DNA of 64,000 nucleotides, taken from positions 1 to 64,000 of the forward strand of contig JAFALK010000028.1 in NCBI GenBank assembly GCA_019234295.1. The letters are read 5' to 3'. The notes below the pieces were generated by a model. That model saw only the letters and a program-made list of their open reading frames with translations, had not been told where the DNA came from and did no database searches. Shown piece by piece: positions 50,914 through 58,866 of the stretch (its first letter is position 1; every line of letters begins with the position of its first letter). The translations under genes were made by a program, and so were the position numbers. The DNA comes from Roseateles sp. Its GTDB lineage: Bacteria; Pseudomonadota; Gammaproteobacteria; Burkholderiales; Burkholderiaceae_C.

Positions 50914-52956
50914 GTGAGACAAGCCCGCCATCTATTCGCCCCGTTCGCCCCGTTCGCCCCGTTCGCCCCGTTCGCCCTGAGCCTGCTGTGCGCCGCGCTG
51001 CCCACGCAGGCCGCCGAGACGGCGCTGAGCCCGGACCTCAAGCTCAAGCTCGACAGCACGCTGACCCTGGGCACCATCGTCCGCGCCGAAGCGCCCGACC
51101 CCGCGGAATACGCCTTCATCCCGTCCACCACGGTCCCGGGCGCCACGCCGGGTCTGCTGACCGGCCAGACCGGCGGATCGGACCTGAACTTCCGCCGCGG
51201 CCGGCCCGTCTCGACCGTGGTGCAGGGCATGTTCGACCTCAGCCTGCGCTCGCACGACATGGGCCTGATGCTGCGCACTGCGGCCTGGCACGACTTCACG
51301 CTGGGGCAGCAATCGGCGGCCTTCGGCAATTACGCCAACGGCTACACGCCCGGCGCCACACTCTCGGACCAGGGCATGCTGAGCGCCGCGCGTTTCAGCG
51401 GCGTGATGCTGCGCGACGTCTATGCCTTCGCCGGCTTCGATCTCGGCGAACAGCGCCGGCTCGAGCTGCGCGTGGGCCGCCAGGTGCTCGACGGCAACGG
51501 CAGCCAAGGCCAGCTGAGCGGCTCCTGGGGCGGTGCGCGCCTGATCACCGGCGGCATCGCATCGGCGCTCAACCCCAACGACTACGCGGCTCAGTTCCGC
51601 CCGGGCGCGCTACCCGAAGAAGCCCGCGTGCCGGTGGGCATGCTGAGCCTGCACCTGAAGCAAGGCGCGCAATGGAGCCTCGACGCCTTCCTGCCCTGGG
51701 AGACGCGCCAGACCGTGCTGCCGGGCTGCGGAACCTTCTTCGACATCATCTCGGTGGCCCCGACCGGCTGCAATCTGGGCTCGGCCATTCCCTACACCTT
51801 CGCCGGCACGCCGCTTTCCACCATCAACTCGCTCACCGAGCACAGCCTGCTCGCCTCGGGCCTGTACCTGCAGCGCCTGCCCGACCAGCTCCCTTCGGGC
51901 AGCGGCCAGTTCGGCCTCGCCGGCCACTATGTGTTCACGGCCCTTCGCACCGAGCTCGCGGCCTATGCGATGAACACGCAGACCATCACGCCCTTCTTCC
52001 GCATGCGCGTGGACGACGTGCGTGGCGCGCCGGTCAGCGTGGCCCTGCCGGGCCAGGCAGGCCTCGTGTTCTCGGCGCTGCAGCGGCTCAACCCCTGGGT
52101 GTCGCAGCTGCCCGCCGCCTACGCCGCGGCCTACACGCCGCCGCCGACCGGCCAGGGCAACGGCCTGCAGTACGGCGTGACGGTGCCGAAGTCCGTGCGC
52201 CTGTACGGCCTGTCCTTCAACACGCAGGCCGCGCCCACGACCCGCTTCTACGGCGAGCTGGCCTACCGCCCCAACCAGCCCCTCTCCTACAACCTCAACG
52301 ACCTGCTCAACGCGATGCTGCTGCGCACGCCCACCTCCCTGCTCGCCGAGCAGCGGCAGCTGCTGACCGTGCCGGCGGGCGGCTATCTCGACGCCTTCGA
52401 TCGCATGAAGGTCACGACTGCCAGTCTGGGCGTGAACCAGGCCTGGCGCCAGGTCCTGGGCGCGCAGGCCGTGCAGTTGACGGCCGAGATCGGCGCCAGC
52501 CATGTGAACGGCCTGCCCGATCCCCTTCAGATGCGCTATGGCCGCGCCTTCGCCTACGGCTCCGCGCCCTTCGAGGACGCCCGCACCGGCACGCTCAGCA
52601 ACTGCCCGCAACCGGCCAATGGCGCAGGCCTGTACTTCGCACCGGGCAAGACTTGCACCAGCGACGGCTTCATCACCTCCACCGCCTGGGGCTGGCGCCT
52701 GGCCGCCGGGGCCATGTATCCGAATGCCGTGGCCGGTGTCACGCTGCAGCCCTCGCTGCTGCTGGCCTACGACGCGCACGGCTATGCCTACGACGGCAGC
52801 TTCTCCCAAGGCCGCCGCATGATCCGCCCGGCCTTGCGTGCCAGTTGGTCCGGCGGCTGGTGGGCCGACATCGCCTACACGGGCATCGGCGGCGGCCGCT
52901 ACAACCTGCTGGCCGATCGCAGCAATGTGGCCCTGTCGCTCGGCGTCAAATTCTGA
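50914..52956 (+). CDS. DUF1302 outer-membrane channel-like protein, island copy 2
   Basis: 680 residues. GTG 50914 is preceded by a strong AGGAGGA at 50904-50910. The signal peptide contains (Phe-Ala-Pro)4-5 coded by a 9-bp tandem repeat, before [13 protein letters not shown]. The barrel shares the landmarks of copy 1 at 38.2 kb ([51 protein letters not shown]) and ends LGVKF. Both copies hold two conserved Cys pairs. It is followed after 17 bp by a chemoreceptor gene, suggesting channel and sensor for the same compound. Confidence 0.88.
   Translation: MRQARHLFAPFAPFAPFAPFALSLLCAALPTQAAETALSPDLKLKLDSTLTLGTIVRAEAPDPAEYAFIPSTTVPGATPGLLTGQTGGSDLNFRRGRPVSTVVQGMFDLSLRSHDMGLMLRTAAWHDFTLGQQSAAFGNYANGYTPGATLSDQGMLSAARFSGVMLRDVYAFAGFDLGEQRRLELRVGRQVLDGNGSQGQLSGSWGGARLITGGIASALNPNDYAAQFRPGALPEEARVPVGMLSLHLKQGAQWSLDAFLPWETRQTVLPGCGTFFDIISVAPTGCNLGSAIPYTFAGTPLSTINSLTEHSLLASGLYLQRLPDQLPSGSGQFGLAGHYVFTALRTELAAYAMNTQTITPFFRMRVDDVRGAPVSVALPGQAGLVFSALQRLNPWVSQLPAAYAAAYTPPPTGQGNGLQYGVTVPKSVRLYGLSFNTQAAPTTRFYGELAYRPNQPLSYNLNDLLNAMLLRTPTSLLAEQRQLLTVPAGGYLDAFDRMKVTTASLGVNQAWRQVLGAQAVQLTAEIGASHVNGLPDPLQMRYGRAFAYGSAPFEDARTGTLSNCPQPANGAGLYFAPGKTCTSDGFITSTAWGWRLAAGAMYPNAVAGVTLQPSLLLAYDAHGYAYDGSFSQGRRMIRPALRASWSGGWWADIAYTGIGGGRYNLLADRSNVALSLGVKF
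50935..50979 (+). repeat. 9-bp tandem repeat (ttcgccccg x4 plus variant) in a signal peptide
   Basis: Perfect copies at 50935, 50944, 50953 and 50962, then ttcgccctg at 50971. They encode Phe-Ala-Pro repeats at the front of the hydrophobic core of the channel's signal peptide. Confidence 0.92.
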
Positions 52957-52973
52957 ATCTGGAGTCTGTTCCC

Positions 52974-54233
52974 ATGAAAAGTCTGAGCATTCAGGCGCGC
53001 CTGGTCCTGTTGGTCGCGCTGCTGATGTCCATCGCCCTGCTGGGCGTCGTGGCCAATCTGATGGGGCGCTACGACGGCGTTGCCCGCCTGCACGCCATGA
53101 ACACCGAGCGCGTGCAGCCACTGGCCGCGCTGATCGAGCGCAGCGCGCTGAAAACGCACGATGAGGAGCTGACGCGCGCCAGCGCCGAGCTGCTGGCCAA
53201 GGCCAAGGCCGAAGACGAGGAAAGCCGCAGCGCCCTGCGAACCGTGATGCTGCGCAACGCGGTCCTTTTCGGCGCGCTGCTGGGCGTCTCGCTGTGGCTG
53301 GCCTGGCGGCAGATCCGCGCGATCAGCCAGCCCATCCACGCCGCGGTCTCCCTGGCCGAGGCCGTGGCCGATGGCCGGCTCGACCAGCAGATCGAATCGC
53401 GAGGCCCGGCCGAGACGCGCCTGCTGCTGGACTCTCTCTCTCGCATGTCGCAAAGCCTCAAGGCGATCGTCACCGAGGTGCGCGACAACAGCGCATCCCT
53501 GGCCACCGGCAGCGCCGAGATCGCCTCGGGCAATGCCGACCTGAGCCGCCGCACCGAGACCCAGGCCAGCAATCTGGAAGAGACGGCCGCCTCGATGGAA
53601 GAGTTGTCGGCCACGGTGCGCCAGAACGCCGAGGCCGCGCTGCGCGCCGACACGCTCTCAGGCCAGGTCGCGCAAAGCGTGCAGACCGGCCACGAGCAGG
53701 TCAGCGAGATGGGCCGCACCATGGGCCAGATCGCCGCGGCCAGCACCCGCATCGGCGACATCATCGGCACCATCGACGGCATCGCCTTCCAGACCAACAT
53801 CCTCGCGCTGAACGCGGCTGTGGAAGCCGCCCGCGCCGGCGAGCAGGGCCGCGGCTTTGCGGTGGTGGCCGGCGAAGTGCGCAACCTGGCCCAGCGTGCG
53901 GCCGGCGCGGCCCGCGAGGTGCGCCAGCTCGTGCAGGACAGCCAGGCCCGCGTGGCCGCGGGATCGCAGCAGGCCGGGCAGGCCGTCGAGTCCATGGGCC
54001 GGATCGTCGAGCAGATGCGCCAAGTCGGCGCCCTGATCGGCGAGATCAGCACCGGCAGCGGCGAGCAGGCCAAGGGCATTGCCGAGATCGGCAGCGCCGT
54101 CTCGCAGCTGGATGAGGTCACACAGCAGAACGCCGCCCTTGTCGAACAGAGCGCCGCGGCGGCCGAGAGCCTGCGTGGCCAGGCCCAGCGCCTGAGCACC
54201 CTGGTCGCGCGCTTTGAGCTTGGCGCGGCCTGA
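52974..54233 (+). CDS. Methyl-accepting chemotaxis protein with very short periplasmic domain
   Basis: 419 residues. TM1 about 9-29, periplasmic segment 31-94 (only ~64 residues, mostly helical), TM2 95-111, HAMP ~112-165, then the signalling domain with the standard hairpin tip ([20 protein letters not shown], then [15 protein letters not shown]). There is no C-terminal CheR pentapeptide. Usual four-helix-bundle sensors are ~150 residues, so this one has lost or never had a full bundle. It starts 17 bp after the channel gene and is probably co-expressed, suggesting taxis toward the channel's substrate, perhaps via a binding protein. Confidence 0.9.
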   Translation: MKSLSIQARLVLLVALLMSIALLGVVANLMGRYDGVARLHAMNTERVQPLAALIERSALKTHDEELTRASAELLAKAKAEDEESRSALRTVMLRNAVLFGALLGVSLWLAWRQIRAISQPIHAAVSLAEAVADGRLDQQIESRGPAETRLLLDSLSRMSQSLKAIVTEVRDNSASLATGSAEIASGNADLSRRTETQASNLEETAASMEELSATVRQNAEAALRADTLSGQVAQSVQTGHEQVSEMGRTMGQIAAASTRIGDIIGTIDGIAFQTNILALNAAVEAARAGEQGRGFAVVAGEVRNLAQRAAGAAREVRQLVQDSQARVAAGSQQAGQAVESMGRIVEQMRQVGALIGEISTGSGEQAKGIAEIGSAVSQLDEVTQQNAALVEQSAAAAESLRGQAQRLSTLVARFELGAA

Positions 54234-54601
54234 CAGAGCCCCCTGCCCCCTCGGAGCCCCCTCGGTGCTTGTGGCCCGAGGGCCACGGCGACACTGATCA
54301 CCCCTCAAGCGAGGGACCGGGGCGCACAAGCCCCGCAGATCCCACTTTCCTCATCTCATCCGACCGTCCCCCCCGCGTCACCAGAGTGACGCAGGGGCAC
54401 TGGCGCGGTCGGATCCCCCCCCACACCCCTTGATCGCGGGGCGTGCTTCCTCTATCGACCGCCCCCCGGCGGCAGGGGGGGAGGTTCGAACACCCCACTT
54501 CGAAAATTTTTTCCAACTGCCGGAGAACCCCTTCTGCAGAACCAGCGGTACCGCGACCCGCGGCTGCCTCGAGATGGTCGGTTGAAAGAACAGGAGTGTT
54601 C
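54234..54601. other. 368-bp leader packed with inverted repeats before the PEP-CTERM operon
   Basis: No gene seen. Structures in order: GTGGCCC/GGGCCAC with a 2-nt loop (54271-54286); a CGGGGC/GCCCCG hairpin (about 54317-54335); a nested pair with outer arms ATCCGACCG (54358-54366) and CGGTCGGAT (54406-54414) around inner arms GCGTCAC (54375-54381) and GTGACGC (54386-54392); and C6/G7 runs at 54462-54481. None has a clear T-run. They may stop MCP transcription or structure the 5' leader of the long PEP-CTERM mRNA. AGGAG at 54592-54596 serves the next gene. Confidence 0.5.
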
Positions 54602-57600
54602 ATGATGAGCAAGCACAAGAAGACAGCCCTCGCCGCAGCTCTGGCGCTGGCGGCACTGAGCACGGCCCAGGCGGCCGACGTGACCTGGACCAATGGTTCG
54701 GGCAGCTTTGCCTGGAACGCCACGCACCAGAACTGGTCCAGCGGCGCCTGGAACAGCGGCGTCGGAAACGAGGCCATCTTCGGCAACACAGGCGCAGGCA
54801 ATGTCATCGTGGACGCAGGCGGCGTCAACGTCTCCAGCATCAACTTCACGGGCAACGGCTACACGCTCGGCGGCGGCCCCATCAACTTCGTGGCGGGCGG
54901 CGGCTCGCTGAAGAACGCCAACGGCTACACCGGAGCGCTGATCAGCACGGACCCGGGTGTCACGGCCACGATCAACAGCGCCATCACCAGCAGCCTGCCG
55001 CTGATCAAAATGGGCACCGGCACCTTACAACTGGCCGGCCCGCTGACCTTCACAGGCCCCGGCATTCCCTACATGGGCGCCACGGCCCCCCGCGCGCTCC
55101 CCGTCGACCTCGTCGTCGACGGCATCAGCGGCCAGTCCAACGGCGGCCTGCTGCAGATCATGGGCTCGAACGTGCTTCCCTCGACGACGCGCGTGGGCCT
55201 GGGCAACGGCCAGATCGACATCGGCAACAACAACGTCACCCTCGGCTCGCTGACCTTCCTCAACCAGAACGATTACCAGGCCTACGACCCCAGCGTGGGC
55301 GCTTCGGAGAACGGCTCCCTCATCGGCACGGGCACCCTGCGCGTGACGGGCGACATCACCGTGATCGGCCGCTGCTGCGGCAACAACGGCGCCAACACCA
55401 TCGGCGCGAACCTGGACCTCGGCGGCGGCACGCAGATCGTGCGCGTCTCGCAGAACTCATCGGTCATGCAGTCCCGCGCCCTGCAGTTCACCGGTGTGAT
55501 CTCCAACGGCTCGCTGCTCAAGACCTCGGGCATGATGGAGAACGGCATCGTCGGCAACGCGGACGGCATGAGCCTGTACGGCAACAACACCTACACCGGC
55601 TCGACCATCCTCAACGGTGGCTACAACGTGGTGACGGGCACCAACGCCTCCAGCTTTGTCGAAATCACGGGTGCGCCGAACGTGCCCGGCGGCAACGTGC
55701 TGGTGCTGGCGGGCGCCAACGGCTCCTACCACTCGGCCACGGTCCTGCAGGCGGTGGCAGGCGGCATCTTGACCATCGACAACACCCTGGCCACCGGCGG
55801 CGCTGGCTACGACCAGCCCACCGTCGCCGCAGCCAACAACAACGACCGCCTGAACGACACGGCCGAGATCCAGCTGCGCGACGGTGCCTTCAGCTACGTC
55901 GGAGCCAGCAACACCGCTTCCAGCGAAACCTTCGGCAAGCTCAACATCACCGGCGGCCACAACGTCGTCAACATCACGGCGACCGGCACGACGGGCACCT
56001 CGACTCTGTACGCCAGCGACCTCGTGATGGCACAGCGCTCGACCCTGCAGATCAGTTCGGCCACGCTCGGCGCCGCCAGCAAGCTCTTCGTCGCCGGCGC
56101 CCTGCCCGCGGCTGACAGCACCGGCATCCTGCAAGGCGTGATCGGCAAGTCCGACTTCGTCACCTACAACGCCACGACCGGCGTGACGCCGCTGGCCGCC
56201 GGCGCATATGCCGCGAGCTTCGCCGCCGGCGCTGGTGCCAATGTCGCGCTGACCGCCAGCACGAATGCGATCGCCAGCTCGATGAGCATCAACGCGCTCA
56301 AGACCACGGGCACGGTGACCAACAACATCGCCACAGGCCAGGTGCTCAACATCGCCTCGGGCATGCTGCTCAACACCTCGGGCACGACGACCTTCAACGG
56401 CGGCACGGTGGACTTCGGCAGCTCGGCCGGCACCTTCTTCGGCGGCACGGCCACGTTCGCCAGCACCAATGCCATCACCGGCACCAACGGCCTGATCAAC
56501 GCGAGCAGCACGCTCAACCTCAACGGCAACCTCTCCGGCCTGTCCGGCCCCATCACCACCAACGGCGGCACCACCACCATCGGCACCAACACCTTTGCCG
56601 GTGCCCTCCAGGTGCGCACCGGCACCTTGGCTTTCAGCACCAACCAGACCCTGGCCGGCCAGGGCGCCATCACGATCGGCGTGAACCAGAACGACAGCAA
56701 CCTGATCGGCACGACTCCGCTCCTGAGCCTCAGCGGCATGGGCGCGAACTCGACGATGGGCCGCGACATCATCGTCGACAACGGCGGCCAGAACGTCGCC
56801 GGCGCGGCCTACTGGTCCAACATGATGCCGCAGCTCAGCCCGCTGTCGAACACGACGGGCTCGCAGACCCTGGGTGGCAACCTGGTACTGAACAGCCCGC
56901 TGCGCCTGCAGGGCGGCGGTGCCGGCGGCACGGGCTCGACCAACTTCACGGGCAACATCTCGGGCTCGTCCTACATGTTCATCGTGAACGGCCGCGAGAG
57001 CTTCACCGGCAACGTGGGCAACACCGGCGGCATGACCATCGGCAGTAATGGCGGCAAAACCTACGCCAGCTTCCTGGGCACGACCTCGGGCAACGCGCCG
57101 CTGACCATCTACGGTGGCAGCGGCTCGGCCACCGTGATCGGCACCAGCGTGAGCTACGCCCCGGGCTCTCTGCCCACGGGCGATATCCTGATGAAGAACG
57201 GCTACAACGGCGTCAACCTCACTGCGCCGACCTTGATCCCGTTGGCGACCTCGACGATCAACAACAACATCACCGCTTCCCAGGCCGACATCAACGCCCA
57301 GGTCAATAGCGGCATCACCGCCACCTGGAACGGCCAGATCACGACCGACGGTTCGGGCTACCTGATGAAGAACGGCGCCGGCACCCTAGTGCTGAACAGC
57401 CTGACCAGCAATGCCGCCGTGCGCGTCAACGCCGGCACGCTGCTGGTCAACGGCCAGATCGCCAGCCAGGCCGGCCAAGGCGTGGCCGTGAACAACGGCG
57501 GCGTGCTGGGCGGCACGGGCAGCATCACGAGCGCCGTGCTGGTGAACGCGGGCGGCACGATCAGCGCCGGCGTGAACGGCGTGGGCACCCTGGGTGCCGG

Positions 57601-57988
57601 CGCGCTCGAAGTCGACGGCCTGATGGCTTCCTCGCTCGACGGCCTGGCTGGTGCGAACCGGATCAACGCCAGCAGCTTCACCATCAACGGCGGCTCGCTC
57701 TCGCTATCTCTGGCCAACATGCCCATCGGCACGCTCTCCGAGACCTTCCTGCTGCTGAACAACACCGGCGCCAACGCCATCGCTGGCAGCTTCGCCAATG
57801 TACTGGGCCTGCCCACGGGCTACACCTACTCGGTGAACTACGCCTTCAACGGCACCGACTCGTTCGGTCAGGTGGGTGACGGCAACGACCTGGCCGTGAC
57901 GATCACGGCCGTGCCCGAGCCCGCCACCTACGCCACGCTGGGCGCCGGCCTGCTGCTGGTGGCCATGCGCCGCCGCCGCCAGCGCTGA
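54602..57988 (+). CDS. Large beta-strand-repeat PEP-CTERM surface protein
   Basis: 1128 residues. Sec signal peptide (MMSKHKKTALAAALALAALS to TAQA), then a repetitive Asn/Gly/Thr-rich body of the kind found in passenger domains of autotransporter-associated beta-strand repeat proteins (WTNGSGSFAWNATHQNWSS, NAGTLLVNGQIA, GVLGGTGSITS), which forms a long beta-helix. Instead of an autotransporter barrel it ends in a PEP-CTERM signal: VPEPATYATLGAGLLLVAM and RRRRQR. It should be anchored or released by exosortase as a matrix or adhesion protein. Two more secreted-protein genes follow within 60 and 44 bp. Confidence 0.88.
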   Translation: MMSKHKKTALAAALALAALSTAQAADVTWTNGSGSFAWNATHQNWSSGAWNSGVGNEAIFGNTGAGNVIVDAGGVNVSSINFTGNGYTLGGGPINFVAGGGSLKNANGYTGALISTDPGVTATINSAITSSLPLIKMGTGTLQLAGPLTFTGPGIPYMGATAPRALPVDLVVDGISGQSNGGLLQIMGSNVLPSTTRVGLGNGQIDIGNNNVTLGSLTFLNQNDYQAYDPSVGASENGSLIGTGTLRVTGDITVIGRCCGNNGANTIGANLDLGGGTQIVRVSQNSSVMQSRALQFTGVISNGSLLKTSGMMENGIVGNADGMSLYGNNTYTGSTILNGGYNVVTGTNASSFVEITGAPNVPGGNVLVLAGANGSYHSATVLQAVAGGILTIDNTLATGGAGYDQPTVAAANNNDRLNDTAEIQLRDGAFSYVGASNTASSETFGKLNITGGHNVVNITATGTTGTSTLYASDLVMAQRSTLQISSATLGAASKLFVAGALPAADSTGILQGVIGKSDFVTYNATTGVTPLAAGAYAASFAAGAGANVALTASTNAIASSMSINALKTTGTVTNNIATGQVLNIASGMLLNTSGTTTFNGGTVDFGSSAGTFFGGTATFASTNAITGTNGLINASSTLNLNGNLSGLSGPITTNGGTTTIGTNTFAGALQVRTGTLAFSTNQTLAGQGAITIGVNQNDSNLIGTTPLLSLSGMGANSTMGRDIIVDNGGQNVAGAAYWSNMMPQLSPLSNTTGSQTLGGNLVLNSPLRLQGGGAGGTGSTNFTGNISGSSYMFIVNGRESFTGNVGNTGGMTIGSNGGKTYASFLGTTSGNAPLTIYGGSGSATVIGTSVSYAPGSLPTGDILMKNGYNGVNLTAPTLIPLATSTINNNITASQADINAQVNSGITATWNGQITTDGSGYLMKNGAGTLVLNSLTSNAAVRVNAGTLLVNGQIASQAGQGVAVNNGGVLGGTGSITSAVLVNAGGTISAGVNGVGTLGAGALEVDGLMASSLDGLAGANRINASSFTINGGSLSLSLANMPIGTLSETFLLLNNTGANAIAGSFANVLGLPTGYTYSVNYAFNGTDSFGQVGDGNDLAVTITAVPEPATYATLGAGLLLVAMRRRRQR

Positions 57989-57996
57989 CCGGCCCT

Positions 57997-58018
57997 GGGG
58001 CCGCCCTCGTGCGGCCCC
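57997..58018 (+). terminator. GC-rich hairpin between the two PEP-CTERM genes
   Basis: GGGGCCGC (57997-58004), six-base loop, GCGGCCCC (58011-58018), without a proper T-run. Possibly a partial terminator or an mRNA-processing/stabilising stem that sets different levels for the two genes. Confidence 0.45.
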
Positions 58019-58048
58019 GCAGTTTCAAAGCATTCGAGAGGTTTCGAT

Positions 58049-58822
58049 ATGAAGAAGTTCTTTGCCAGTTCCTTGATCAGCGCCGCGGCGCTGGCCGCCG
58101 CGGGCGTCGCTGGTTCCGCCCACGCCGACGTGATCGATTTCGAGCATCCCGACGTCACGAACGCCCCTTTCGCCCCCCTGCTGAGCGACGGCGACTTCCT
58201 GACCCTGGGCGCCTACTACGTCCAGGCCTTCGACCCGAACAACAACACGGGCTCGCCCAACGGAGCCCTGGTGGCCTCTCTCATCAACGGCGCCGACCCC
58301 ACGAGCTGCCTGGACGGCGCCTGCCCGACCGGCAACGCCACCAACTACATCGGTTCCGTCGACGACGGTGTGCTGCAGTTCGGCCGCCTGGACAAGGGCG
58401 CCGCGCAGCTGAGCAGCTTCAATGCTGCCTTCATGGTGCCGGCCGGCACCCCCGCGGGCACGATGGCCTATCTGGCCATTGAGGCTGACCGCCCCGACAA
58501 CAGCTCGGCCATCGGCGTCTTCTCGCTGGGCGCCGTGTCGGCCACCGGCACAACGGCCTTCCAGACCTTTCAGGCCGGTGCCGCCCAGATCATCTCCGGC
58601 ACGGGCACGCTGACCTCGGCCGCCGCCACCTTCTACGCCTTCGCCTATTACTGCGACCCCAACAGCGGCAACTGCTCGGCCTTCACCAGCAACAAAGGCC
58701 AGTTCGCACTCGACGACATCGCGATGAACGTGAGCGCGGTGCCCGAACCAGCGCAATGGGCACTGATGGCCCTGGGCCTTTCGGCCATCGGCGCGTTCGC
58801 CAACCGCCGCCGCTCGGTCTGA
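58049..58822 (+). CDS. PEP-CTERM protein, QFxxD type
   Basis: 257 residues. Signal peptide [20 protein letters not shown] to SAHA, mature DVIDFEHPDVTNAPFAPLLS, a lectin-like beta-rich middle with Cys pairs (SCLDGAC, YCDPNSGNC), the QFALDD motif just before the sorting signal, and VPEPAQWALMALGLSAIGAF with RRR. The QF-x-x-D motif marks a recognised subfamily of PEP-CTERM proteins with a jelly-roll-like domain; function unknown. It lies 60 bp after the large PEP-CTERM gene. Confidence 0.87.
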   Translation: MKKFFASSLISAAALAAAGVAGSAHADVIDFEHPDVTNAPFAPLLSDGDFLTLGAYYVQAFDPNNNTGSPNGALVASLINGADPTSCLDGACPTGNATNYIGSVDDGVLQFGRLDKGAAQLSSFNAAFMVPAGTPAGTMAYLAIEADRPDNSSAIGVFSLGAVSATGTTAFQTFQAGAAQIISGTGTLTSAAATFYAFAYYCDPNSGNCSAFTSNKGQFALDDIAMNVSAVPEPAQWALMALGLSAIGAFANRRRSV

Positions 58823-58866
58823 GGCCTCAGCGCCCCGCCGTACCGCCAACCTCGGGAAAGAACACC

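Noticed and set aside
50841-54233. One 1130-codon frame joining the DUF1302 region to the MCP, suggesting a fusion
   Set aside because: The first two thirds are out of frame with the real channel protein and are Arg/Pro/Gly-rich noise. The MCP has its own natural start at 52974, so there is no fusion.
54478-54495. tRNA T-arm-like sequence (GAGGTTCGAACACC) suggesting a tRNA or attachment site
   Set aside because: No acceptor, D or anticodon stems could be fitted upstream, and no second copy or integrase gene is present.
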